Shown piece after piece: positions 54,226 to 64,000 of a stretch of DNA of 64,000 bases. Positions within the stretch are counted from its first letter, which is position 1. Each line of letters starts with the position of its first letter. The notes beneath the pieces are model-generated. The model did not search any database and was not told the origin of the DNA. It was given only the letters and a program-made list of their open reading frames with translations. The stretch is from Stichopus chloronotus (taxonomy: Eukaryota; Echinodermata; Holothuroidea; Aspidochirotida; Stichopodidae), in contig CM037839.1 of NCBI GenBank assembly GCA_021234535.1, forward strand, positions 28,101,475 to 28,165,474, written 5' to 3'. Made by a program: the position numbers and the translations under genes.

Positions 54226-57200
54226 GTTTGTTGTACTCCTTTATAGATAAATATTTTTGAAGTATCACAGCTATTACAATTCTCTTCTGCAGGTACAGGT
54301 GTAGGTGATGTTATAACAAATAAAAACTGGTAATGTTTTGATGTTACTTGTATAGAAGTTCTGTCATCAATGTAAGTTGTACAGGAACCATTGCGTTGAG
54401 CTTGTTGAGTTTCACATACTGTACATGTGTATCATATTTGCCATGTATAGTTTATGTGTTTGAATGCTCGGACCTCATCAGGGAGGGGCTAGATGGAGGT
54501 GGTGTCTCTCCTCCCCAAATCCTCATTTCATCATATTTCCCCGATACTGTACACTCACAAAACTAGTGCATGGATGCAAATAAAGTTTCAAGTATTCAGA
54601 TTTGTTTGGTGAGATTCCTGTAGAGTCTGTCGAGGCCTCAACCTTCAATTTAACTGTATTAAAGTATCTAACATGGTTGACTTTGAAGCAAACCCTTTAA
54701 GGTTGGAAATACTGTTAAAATGCCAGAGTTACAGAAGTTTCTAATTAAATCAGAGGTTGCCATGGTGAGTTATTTACCTGTTTCACATGTTCACAGTTAC
54801 ATTCACCCAGTGTTCATATTTCACCAATTTATTGCATACATTACTATCTGGTGATTCTTTTTTCTTATCACCCTCTTAGATCCCAGAGTTGAAGATTGGT
54901 TCCTCATGAAGACTCCTCTAACCATTGTTGCCATAGAGATTTTTTATCTGATTGTTGTCGTTTGGTTAGGCCCAAAACTGATGGCGAATAGACAAGCCTA
55001 TGACCTTAAACATTTTATGATTCTCTACAATGGTTTCTTGGTCATCCTATCCACCTACATGTTTTATGAAGTAAGTGCAATCATTAGTAGCCTTGGCAAT
55101 AATGAGAATGTATTGTCTTCTGATTTTCCAGAATGCAACTGGTGACTAGATAATATCAATCTCAGTTGAGAATAATTTCTTTTTTAAGGAAGTAAAAGCC
55201 CTCTACTGACTGCTTCCTCACTAGCATTTAATGAAGTGCCCCATGGCGAAAACTAAATGATCTAATGCACCACTCATGCTGTGCTTGGGAGAGGTCATAA
55301 TTTGGTGTCCCCCTCCAATGAAACCCTCCAATGTGTTTCAGAATAGGCTCAAATGCAAAATGATGCCAAGTGTGATCACTTTTCCAAATTAAATTACCAC
55401 AAATGGCAAGTTATCTCAGTTTTTTGAGGAAGTTTAAGAAAGATTGGGTTTTACATGTTCTTCCATGAACTTTTGCGTGGCACTGTAAACCATGTTGTGC
55501 GCCAGAAGTGTCACACTAGTGGCTATTGAGGAAGCCTGCTGTAAAGCTTGTGTGTGTCTACAGTATCATGGTTGTGTTTTGGGTCAACAGTTCATATTAT
55601 GTTCTTTGCCATATCTGGAAATATAAGGTCATTTGAAAGCTGCCTATAGTTATAGAATTATAAATTATCAGTTCCTCTCAGAACAGTTAGTCAAGAAGAG
55701 AAGATTGTACTGTCTATTTTGTTCTTCATCACAGCTTATTTAGGACCAATTGATAGAACCAAGTGATTGCAGTTGCTTCACATAGAATTCTGCAGGAGCC
55801 GTTAGTGTCTTGTGACTTGACATTGTTAGCAATATTAGAGTAAAACTTAAAGTTCAGATGGACTGTTGTTTGAATTTGTGTTTTTGAAATGTTTCAACAT
55901 ATTAGCGAATATTTAATGGACTTTGAAGCAGTAAGTAAATGAACCGTTGATTTTGGAATTAAACTGAGCCAAAGATTATGCTATTTTCAGATACTAACCT
56001 TGTCTGATCGTTACCTCAGTCCTGTTTGGGCAATGATGTCATATCTTGGTTCCTTTCTTTCAGTTTCGCGTGACTTCGTGGCTATCGAGTTACAGTTACA
56101 GGTGCCAACCAGTGGATTATTCAAATAACCCTCTAGCTCTACGGGTATGTCAACTCTTCCAATCAAAGAATTTTCCAGACACTGTATTCAGTCTAGTGAA
56201 CTGAAAGCTGCTGCTGTTACATTTATACCTACATCCCTGCTTTGTTACCAGTTTGGTGTTCTTGAAAACTGTGCTGCTTGTTTTTTGTCAAACAAATAAA
56301 TCAAAGAAAAGTGTCGACGCTTCTGTGTACTTTATAAATGTAGCTGTTCATGGGAACTCACATTGGTAAACGATATGGGAATAGGACTCAAGTTATTGAA
56401 ATCAATACAACCTGATATAAATTATAGAGAGGATAGTTGAACATACCCCTAGAAACAATATGGAAACATTCTATTTTGATTCTTAGCAATGATTTTCCCA
56501 CCAACATTGAGGGTGCTAAGCATGTAGACATTGGACTTGTATGATGGTGCTCAAATTTTTATCTGTATGTTTCATCTTTCCAACAAATGTTCAAAACATT
56601 TGAAGACTTTTCCATCTATTTGTATCATTTTTTTTCATTTATTTATGGTATTGGTAAGAGAAATAATCACCTACGCTCTTGTATTACTCAATTTACTGGG
56701 ATAACCAGGAAAAATTAACATTTAAGCTGGATACCTCAAGTCTGAGAAGTTTGGGACATGTTTAAATGGCACACGAACATTGAGCGTATAGGTTTGCCAT
56801 GCTGCATCTTCCAAGCAGGAAACCGTGAACAATTTGTACGAAGATTTTTGTGGACAAATGTTTGATCGTGTAGACAGAGTTTAAGAAAGACTATATGCTA
56901 CTGTCTCTTTGATGTGTGTCCTTTTTGAAAAATTATGTAATTTTAACATCCATGCTACAGGGAGGTTGAGTAGAAACTGATTCAACCAGCGGGTAGTTTT
57001 GGAGAGAATCCCAAATTAATCAATAGTGTGAAGTTGTGTTTTCTTTGAGTGTGATTTTATTTTGCAGAAATAATGAAAACCAAAAGTAAATATTCTCTAA
57101 AATCTGAAAATTTTTTTAGCCAAATATCTGCTGTCAAATCTCTTCATGATACTTGTGATCTCTTCAAGTGATGTTTAAGCACGTATTGAAGAAAAAACTA

Positions 57201-60200
57201 GAAATTAGGATTGTATACTTTTTTTTTTTAGGGGAATCTATGCAGTCCTGATGTCGTGTGTGTGTATGTGGGTGTGTATGTGTGAGTGACGGTTGCTTGT
57301 AAACACTCTATCTCAAGAAGGGTAACTCTGAGTAATTTCATTTTTGGCATGTAGGTTGCCCATATTGAGTACCTGATCCCTATCGTTTTTGGTGTCCAAA
57401 TCTTGCATATTAATGAGGTTATGGGGTAAAACATAAAAGATGTTAAAACTGCCATAGTTCCTTATCCGTGGGTCAGATTTGTTTTAAACTTGATAAGGTT
57501 GTCTGTTATTAACAGGTTCACGACCCTGTGAAATTTAATGCTTATCAATAGAGAGGAAGGGATAATTTTTCACTATAAAACAATAATAATAGCCTAAACA
57601 CCATTATTGTGGTTATTATAAACTACTGTACAAATGTATATGGGGCTACATTGTGCAAAATTACTATTGGTTCCCTCGCACACAGTTAACTCAATGGGAT
57701 TACTCCAGATTTAAGGCTACAGTACTGTATTTGTAACTTAGTGAGTAACTTCTAGTGTGAGGGGCCTCCGATAAGTTGTCCAGAGAGATAGTCTTGGTAT
57801 GGGGGGTCATGGGGTCAGATAGACAAGGTGGCATTAATTCTTGCATTGGAATGTTAATGGGTTTATAAAAAAAATGAGGAAAATAAAATACCATCTGTTC
57901 TGTCATTTATTTGGATGATATCAATATTCAGAGGAACAGCTGGTAGCAGAACAAGGTTTCTTAACAATCAAATTGGAGTGCTTTCAATCATATTTCACAA
58001 TGTCGGAAAGGATGGAGGAAGCAAAAATATTGAGGAGGAATCATAACTTAGGGTCAACTTACGAGGACTTTGAGTGTGTTAAACGCTACTTGTAACAAGG
58101 AAGAAATTATCACAGAGTCGATAAAGGAAAATTTGCAAAAGGCAGAGCGCCAGTTTGAGGCAATGCAAGAGGTTCATGCTGATCTGGCTGGGTTGTTGTC
58201 TGATGAAGCATTTGAGCAAGCAGAAAGCTGGATGTTGGAATGCCAAAAGCATTATACTGAGGATGAGAAGCATTGAAAAAGTTGAAGGAGGAAATTGAGT
58301 TTCAAATTAGCGTTGGAATTACCTAAGGCAGAAATTCCACCATATGATGGAGACCCAAGAACATTCTGGTCCTTTATGAAGAATTTTGAGGTAAATATGG
58401 CAGACAAGCTGAGTTCAGATGAGGTAAGGTTGAGTTATTTGATTCAACTAACAACAGGCAAGACTAGAAGCAGCATTGATTACTGTGTGTTTCTTGGAGC
58501 TCAGAGATAATGTTGACTGATGTCATGCTCATACTGTACTTGATGTGTGGGTTGTATGGCCTGGGTAGGTGATCCCTATTGCTTTTGGTGGACGTCAAAT
58601 GTCGCGGTAATTTTAGGTCACCAAAATAAAGGTCATTTTGGGTTAAAGGCTTGTGGTGTACAGTATCAAGAAAAATAACTGCAGTTGATCTTATACTTGT
58701 CATGTGAATAATTCATGTTTGTTGTAATATAACCATGTAGCAAGGAATCACAAAGCCTTTTGGCTTTCTGGTTATTTTTATTATCCACCTTTGTAATTAA
58801 GGTCACCCTGCTCTGTTTTTTGGTGAATGTATTCATTGATCACTCTACATGGAACTACAGATTCACTTTGTGTACTCTATTGTGAATGTGTAGGGCTTCA
58901 TTTCCAGTTTGCTACTCACTTTATTCCCAGAGGATAGTTGAACTGCAGCAATCATAAATTTTTGAAGCTTTCAGTACTCTGTATGTCAGCAGATTGCCTA
59001 TGAACTGAAACATAATGAAGAGTATTAAGGTCACAAAAGAGCATTTGTATGCTGGGTAGTATGTTACATGATATATACATAAGTTACATACTGCATGTGT
59101 CTCTGTGTATCAAATTTCTGTAGGAGTTTGTGTTGTTGTGTTTCATATAATTTCCTTACCACCCTTTTTTCGGCAGTTAATTCGTTTTCCTTTCTTGTAC
59201 ACCAGATGGCTCCTGTTTGTTGGTGGTATTCCATTTACATGGACATGAAAGTTCTGGATACCATCTTATTTGTATTACATAGTTTCACATAGTTTCATTT
59301 GTAACCTTTTCATCAATGAATGCATTTTTTTTAATTCACCAGATGGCCCATGTTTGTTGGTGGTATTTCTTCTCCAAGGTCATTGAACTTCTGGATACCA
59401 TCATATTCGTTTTACGTAAGAAGAACAACCAGATATCGTTTCTCCATGTCTTCCATCACAGTACCATGATTGTGAATTGGTGGCTAGCAGTCAAGTACAT
59501 AGCTGGAGGACAGTGTGAGTATGAGATCTCTGTAAAGTAGTGTAACTATGTCAACCAAGAGCATTAATGGACTGTAATCCATGATACTTGACTGTTACCA
59601 GGGAAGTCGTCGTCGACTGGAACAGAGTTGGAATCTGAAAATGCTGGCTCTGAATTGGCACAAAAATGATCGGCCTGAGAAAAAAAAGTCAAATAATGAT
59701 AATAGTCACAACTTACAGTACATGACATACCCTTGGACATTGATTTATGCCCATAGATTATTGTGTGAATCTGAGTTTGAGCATCAGGATCCTCAAATCA
59801 CAAAATTGACGGAAATGAGAACACACGCAAGTTAACGTACTGCAGGAGTATGATCCTACAGCAGGGCAGGCCTACTCATTGCACGTGCAGTAGTCTATCA
59901 TACTGGAGAAACACTCAACATGGATGAAAAAAAAATAAAATGTAAAAATATTGGAAAAATTAAAAAAAAAAGGTACTGGCTGAAAGATGCAGTAGATCGC
60001 ATAGGGGGTTGTGTGAGACCCTTTTGCCACTCCAAGCAATAAGCCAGCACTGAATTGGGTTGGTGCCAACCTTGCTTGTCACACATACATATATCACATG
60101 CTAAGCTTGATGGCCGCGTTGCCTTTGGTAATTATTGTGTAAAGAACAGCTACACCAAGGCTTGGTCGATGAGACATAGGCAGGGATCAGGAGAGATTTG

Positions 60201-60811
60201 ATAGGTTAAGCTTGTGAGTAATATTCATATTGAACCCATGAGATTCTTACCATCTGCATAAATGGTACAAACCCTTCTGCATATATAAAGGTCACACATT
60301 CTTCACTTGGTCACACCCTGATTATAATGGAGAAGGCCTTTAATGGCCAATTTTAGTCTTTCAGGCAGAGCAAAGAGTACCCTGTATAGATTTGTCCGTT
60401 CTGTTAAACTCGGAATAATTGAACATGAAATCGGCAACTGACTTCCCCAAGGAGCTTTTATAATTAATGAATGTAACATGCTATTTTCATGTCACACAAT
60501 TTCCATTGTCTTGTTTGCTTGCAGTAATTTCTCCATTGTTTACTGTCTTATTTATTTACTGCACTGTGGCAGTTATTTGATTGTCTGATTGTCTTTTTTG
60601 TGCTGTATGTGCCTGTCTGTGTGTTTGTGTGTGTGGCTGTAAATGCAGTACCTTTTAATCGCTTATTCTTCCTTCACACACAGCATTCTTTTTGGCAATG
60701 TGCAACTCCTTCATCCACATCTTGATGTATTCATACTATGCATTAGCAGCTGTTGGCCCTCACATGCAGAAGTACCTCTGGTGGAAGAAGTATATGACTC
60801 AGATGCAACTT
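54168..60811 (+). CDS. Very-long-chain fatty acid elongase (ELOVL4/1/7-like), 3' end beyond window
   Basis: Coding exons 54168-54225, 54880-55070, 56064-56144, 59343-59514 and 60684-60811 join in phase to 210 codons. Family members have roughly 270-320 residues, so the last membrane segments and ER-retention tail lie downstream of the window. Seen: DPRVEDW (residues 20-26), [22 protein letters not shown] (127-140), the catalytic box HVFHH (145-149), and [16 protein letters not shown] (175-190) and KYLWWKKY (197-204). Known of the family: condensation of acyl-CoA with malonyl-CoA, the first step of two-carbon chain extension in the ER membrane. Q140, five residues before the first His, and L144 match the pattern reported for elongases of polyunsaturated chains. 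GGQSFF and NSFIH favour ELOVL4 over ELOVL1/7, but the exact orthologue is not settled. Confidence 0.93.
54226..54879 (+). other. Elongase intron 1
   Basis: 654 bp. Nothing recognised. Confidence 0.7.
54880..55070 (+). CDS. Elongase exon 2
   Basis: Encodes [20 protein letters not shown], then a first membrane span ([11 protein letters not shown]), [13 protein letters not shown], and a second span ([19 protein letters not shown]). Acceptor CTCTTAG, donor GTAAGT, ends in phase 0. Confidence 0.95.
55071..56063 (+). other. Elongase intron 2
   Basis: 993 bp. No element recognised. Confidence 0.7.
56064..56144 (+). CDS. Elongase exon 3
   Basis: 27 codons, [20 protein letters not shown] followed by NNPLALR. 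The YRC..VDYS.NP.ALR pattern is a family hallmark immediately before the third membrane segment. Acceptor TTTCAG, donor GTATGT, both in phase 0. Confidence 0.95.
57230..58771 (+). mobile_element. Composite repeat with TG leader, monomers and hairpin right end, copy 1
   Basis: The left end GGGGAATCTATGC leads into GATGTCGTGTGTGTGTATG and then GTTGCTTGTAAACACTCTAT and monomer sequence (to about 57440). Monomer-like sequence resumes at about 58555. The right end is AAAGCC-TTTT-GGCTTT (58752-58767), a 6-bp-stem hairpin directly followed by CTGG. The second copy (61108-63438) has the same order and ends in the same hairpin followed by CTAG. A BEL/Pao-like gag piece lies inside. No transposase frame is seen. 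The architecture recalls pearl elements of bivalves and helentron-associated elements; that link is inference. Confidence 0.7.
58000..58510 (+). pseudogene. BEL/Pao-like LTR retrotransposon gag fragment
   Basis: Three overlapping frames together read as a gag N-terminal region. [19 protein letters not shown] (58000-58070) is followed by a helical segment ([37 protein letters not shown]). After a shift comes [19 protein letters not shown], then [19 protein letters not shown] and TTGKTRSSI. The P..E.P.YDGDP..FW.F and YLIQ..TGKA.. patterns are those of the DUF1759-type gag domain of BEL/Pao elements. At least two frameshifts, no protease/RT and no LTRs seen, so a dead fragment. Confidence 0.82.
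59206..59292 (+). pseudogene. Truncated tandem copy of elongase exon 4 start
   Basis: After a good acceptor (TTGTACACCAG) comes [20 protein letters not shown] then LFVLHSFT and a stop. It parallels the start of exon 4 ([27 protein letters not shown]), including the CACCAG acceptor, but similarity stops after about 75 bp. The HVFHH box is absent, so inclusion would not give a second active site. It is probably a decayed exon duplication. Skipping it leaves a normal protein. Confidence 0.85.
59343..59514 (+). CDS. Elongase exon 4 (catalytic box)
   Basis: 57 codons plus one base. [20 protein letters not shown], then [20 protein letters not shown], then [22 protein letters not shown] (residues 145-149) is the essential HXXHH motif that coordinates catalysis in this family. 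The donor after CAGT is GTGAGT. Confidence 0.97.
59515..60683 (+). other. Elongase intron 4
   Basis: 1169 bp. An 84-codon open frame (59581-59835) has no recognisable domain or splice logic. A TG-rich patch lies at 60606-60640. Nothing else named. Confidence 0.7.
60684..60811 (+). CDS. Elongase exon 5 (last one in window)
   Basis: Completes a Ser codon, then [40 protein letters not shown] and QL, ending in phase 0 at GTGAGT. Acceptor CACACAG. NSFIH..MYSYYAL and QKYLWWKKY are family signature segments of membrane spans 5-6. No following exon is visible to 64000. Confidence 0.96.
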
Positions 60812-61107
60812 GTGAGTAATTTCTATTAAATTTTTTTCAGATTGCACCCATTTAAACCACCACCAGCTCCTCCCTCCCTTACCTTTTCTGCTTATTCTTT
60901 CTTCTACTTATTCCTGGCAACTGTTTTGTCTGGCCTGTATTTTTCAATGTTTAGTCCATTAGTAAAAATAGGATAGGGTTTTCTGGGTAGAAATGTTGGA
61001 TCTTAAAGCACATGTAGGATTAAAATATGCATTGTTTTTGTGGGATCCTACACATTGTCATTGCTTGTATTAGACCAGGCAACATTTTTGATTCCTTGCC
61101 GATGGCA
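60812..61107 (+). other. Start of elongase intron 5
   Basis: Nothing recognised before the composite repeat. Confidence 0.6.
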
Positions 61108-63438
61108 GAGGAATCTATGCGATGGTGATGTCGTGTGTGTGTGTGTGTGTATGTATGTATGTGCGTGTGTGACGCCTGCTTGTAAACACGATATCTCAAG
61201 AAGCGTAACTCTGAGTGATCTCATACTTGGCATGTAGATTGCCCATATTGAGTAGATGATCCCTATTGTTTTTGGTGGAGGTCAAAGGTCATTTGGGGTC
61301 ACTAAAGGTCAAAAGGTAAATACCTTGAAAATTGCTTGTAAACACGATATCTCCAGAAGAGTAACTCTGAGTGATCTCATACTTGGCATGAAGGTTGCCC
61401 TTATTGAGTAGATGATCCCTATTGTTTTTGGTGGAGGTCAAAGGTCATTTGGGGTCAACAGGGGTCAAATTGTGAAAACCTTGTAAACACGATATCTCAA
61501 GAAAGGAAGCTTATAGAAATCTCATGTTTAGTATGTAGTTGCACCATGTTGAGTAAAGGAACCCTATCGTTTTCAGTGGAGGTCAAAGGTCATTTGGGGT
61601 CAACAGGGGTCAAATTGTGAAAACCATGTAAACACGATATCTCAAGAAGAGAAGCTTGAGCAGATGTCATATGAAGTGGGTAGGTGTATCTTATTGAGTA
61701 CAAGGGTCACCAGAGGTCAAAAGGTAAATACCTTGAAAATTGGTTGTAAACACAATATCTCCAGAACGGTAAATGTGGGAGATCTCATAGTTAGCGTGTG
61801 GATTGCCCATATCGAGTAGATGATCCTTATTTTTTTTGGCAGAGGTGAAAGGTCATTTGGGGTCATGGGAGGTCAAAATGTGAAAAACTTGAATCTACAA
61901 TATTTAAAGAACGGTCCTTCTAGTGAATTTTATACTTGTAATGTAGAATCCTCTTGTTGATTTGAGAACTTCTTTTAGGACATACCAACATAGTCTCTTC
62001 GATAACCATAAAGAAAAGATGAAGACAACATTAAATTTGGTATCAAAGATTACTATTTTGCAAACCTTATGCTACTATCCTCATAAGGACATGTGAGCAT
62101 GCATGAATTGTAAATTGGAATTGATTAAATATACCATGGGTTATTAGCTTTATAAAAAGAACTAAATTACTGATCATTTGGATCAAATACCCTTGAGCGT
62201 GCATGAACTGTGATTGCTTAATTGAATGAATCAAATTGTAACTGACCCCCCTCTGTTCAAATTGGTCTCTGTTATCTGACATAATTTATCACAGTTGACT
62301 GCCAGTAGAAACCACAATGTCCAGAATAAATCATACAGTCTGTTGAGCCAGGTGCTCAATGGACTTAACCATTTACTGTATAAACAGTGTCTCTGTTTAG
62401 CCCTTAAAGGTAAATAGGGCGTTTTTTTACAGAAAACAACCATATTTTTAAAACCATTATTTGTGGACATAGAATGATAGATTATTCAAAATAACGAATT
62501 ACAGTAGCCTTATTTTCAAGGAATAAGATTCTCACAGATCAGAAATTTAGCTATTTGTTGCTCAACAATAATTTGTTCACCCAAACTTTTTAAAATTCAA
62601 ATGATGCATCCGTTACTCATCACATGCATAATGTTTTGAGGAGATGAAGCTTTGACAGATATTTATTGATGAGACTGAATGGTTTAACAATGGTTAAGGC
62701 GAATTTCTTTGTATGCCATGTTGATATATTCTAAACGCCCTATTTCACTTGACAGTAGTTCAGGTAAGCTTTAAACAAATGACTACTGTGTATCAAACCA
62801 GGGAAACTTGTACTGTGTGTTGTGTCTTTAAGTAGACTAAAGGCAAAATTGCAAGTCATGCTAGATTCTTGTTTAATAGGAATATCAGTTTTTGCTAATT
62901 TTCAAGGACCTCATAGCCATTGGGAAGGGCCTCATGCCAAAAAATCAAATATGAAAGAGCTGCTACCAATAGCTGTTACTCGACAAAATAAAGTGCTATA
63001 ATTTTGATTAAATAAACATGTTTACCTTTTTATCAAGTTATTAGACACGACAAAATATAATTTGTTCCCCTGCAGCATCATATCCGTTTGGGAGTTTTCT
63101 CATGTTTGTGTAGGTCAAAGGTTATTTGGGATGACAAAAGGTCAAAACCTTGTATGCATGATATTTTAAGGGTGATAAATAAGAGGGATCTTATACTTAG
63201 TTTGTGAATTGTTCATATTTAGCATGTTGATGGCCATATAGGGTAGGTGATCCCTATTGTTTTAAGTGGAGGTGAAAGGTCATTTTGGGTCACAAGATTT
63301 CAAAAGGTTTTGACCTTACTAAGATGGTATCTCAAGTAGGATAACTGTGTGGGATCTCATGCTTGTCATGTGGGCGATTCATGTTTGTTACAATATATAT
63401 CATGAGGCAAGGAATCACTAAGCCTTTTGGCTTTCTAG
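61108..63438 (+). mobile_element. Composite repeat with TG leader, monomers and hairpin right end, copy 2
   Basis: The left end AGAGGAATCTATGCGATGG is followed by a (TG)n/TATG run (61132-61168) and GACGCCTGCTTGTAAACACG. About five monomers follow at ~145-155-bp spacing, three with exact AGGTCAAAGGTCA (61279-61291, 61435-61447, 61580-61592). The middle (about 61930-63090) is interrupted by a family A miniature element. Monomer-like sequence resumes at about 63095, and the right end is AAGCC-TTTT-GGCTT (63420-63433) then TCTAG. Placed in elongase intron 5 in the same orientation as copy 1. Confidence 0.72.
62408..62749. mobile_element. Family A miniature element, copy 2
   Basis: 342 bp, colinear with 40502-40847 (shared words ATGATAGATTATTCAAAA, TTTGTTCACCCAAACTTTT, CATCACATGCATAATGTTTT). 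The left flank TTAA (62404-62407) is kept; the right flank is TGAC, so the right target copy has mutated. Ends AGGTAAATAGGGCG and CGCCCTATTTCACT are each one base off the copy 1 ends. It interrupts composite repeat copy 2. Confidence 0.85.
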
Positions 63439-64000
63439 TTAGCTCATACCAGCCAGTCGATGTGAGCTGTTGTTATTGGTGCAACATCACTCTATCCATC
63501 CATCGATCAATCTGTTCACAATTGTTCAAAATGCTTCACCTCCATCTTGCTGTCATGCATTTGCATGAAACTTGGACACAATGTTCCATAAGTGGTGGAC
63601 CATTTGGGGTCTTCAAAACTTTTTTGATCAGAGGTCCCATGTGGCTCTATGGTTCATTTTATGAAACTTCTTCTTCTACAGATTCTCTTGTACAATGTTG
63701 ATATGTTGTCACAGTAATACTCTATTATTGGTATTTCAGGGAGTTCAGGGATTTTTAGTCCAAGACCCCTTGTGGGTACCAAGGCCCTTTTATGAAATTC
63801 TGTTCTAGATGCTGCTTTTTGTGCATGCTTTGATGGATTTGTAAGTAACTTAGACACAATGTTCCCAATTCTGCAAAATGCTTCTCCTCCTGCGGATTTT
63901 CTTGCACAATGTTGATAGTTTGTCATAATGATGCTCTGTTAGAGGTCTATCTTATGGCGTGCATGAATTTGTAGTTCAGAGTTCCATGTGGGCCCTACAG
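63439..64000. other. Rest of elongase intron 5 to window edge
   Basis: Diverged sequence with an internal loose duplication: TGCTTC-CTCC...TTGCACAATGTTGATA...TTGTCA words recur at 63530-63715 and 63875-63930, with CCCATGTGG following in each. Probably another dispersed repeat. No exon of the elongase is seen. Confidence 0.45.

Larger units (their letters stand above)
56145..59342 (+). other. Elongase intron 3
   Basis: 3198 bp, the most cluttered intron of the gene. It holds a composite repeat (57230-58771), a gag fragment inside it, and a truncated duplicate of the next exon (59206-59292). Confidence 0.8.

Noticed and set aside
59581..59835. 84-codon frame within elongase intron 4
   Set aside because: It has no similarity to elongase C-termini. 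The known next exon (60684) joins directly in phase to exon 4, so it is not needed.

Overview
This is a eukaryotic, intron-rich, AT-leaning animal genome window. The best fit is a marine invertebrate deuterostome, probably an echinoderm. The taxon is inferred from the gene types, long introns, abundant (TG)n and poly(dG) tracts and the repeat families; nothing in the window names the species. Two protein-coding genes can be reconstructed with matching splice phases, both on the + strand. The rest is intron, intergenic DNA and a rich set of mobile elements.

Layout. Positions 1-18747 hold no gene I can support: two imperfect tandem repeats (9392-9655, 15121-15436), a 120-bp (TA)n tract (12802-12924) and many G runs. 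Positions 18762-34309 hold a complete nine-exon gene for a transmembrane-type prolyl 4-hydroxylase (P4HTM family). Its exons sum to 1479 nt, or 492 codons plus stop. It has a hydrophobic N-terminus, two EF-hands, the HxD...H iron site, and a C-terminal HDEL. Its introns carry a TIR element (19323-19946), a decayed LINE reverse-transcriptase piece (about 26505-27475) and a short palindromic element (28859-29023). A phase-compatible possible alternative last exon lies at 39270-39459.

Positions 34310-54100 are intergenic and very repeat-rich. Two different TTAA-flanked miniature elements abut and share one TTAA (40498-41104). Relatives of both lie elsewhere (43800-44036, 62408-62749). A 1.1-kb element has perfect 36-bp terminal inverted repeats (45340-46466). 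An array of ~150-bp monomers (48505-53450) is split by a decayed non-LTR retrotransposon (49295-52440).

Positions 54168-60811 hold the first five coding exons (210 codons) of a very-long-chain fatty acid elongase of the ELOVL4/1/7 type with the HXXHH box. The 3' exon(s) lie beyond the window. Intron 3 contains a truncated second copy of exon 4's start, a BEL/Pao-like gag fragment, and a composite repeat with a (TG)n leader, ~150-bp monomers and a hairpin right end. A second copy of that composite lies at 61108-63438.

The two genes have no obvious functional coupling: one acts in the ER lumen, the other in the ER membrane. The most unusual signal is the composite repeat family. It has defined left and right ends, a microsatellite, a tandem core, and a 3' hairpin followed by CTRR. 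This resembles pearl/helentron-type elements of other marine invertebrates, and its monomers carry AGGTCAAAGGTCA (DR1-type) nuclear-receptor-like sites around a lipid gene.
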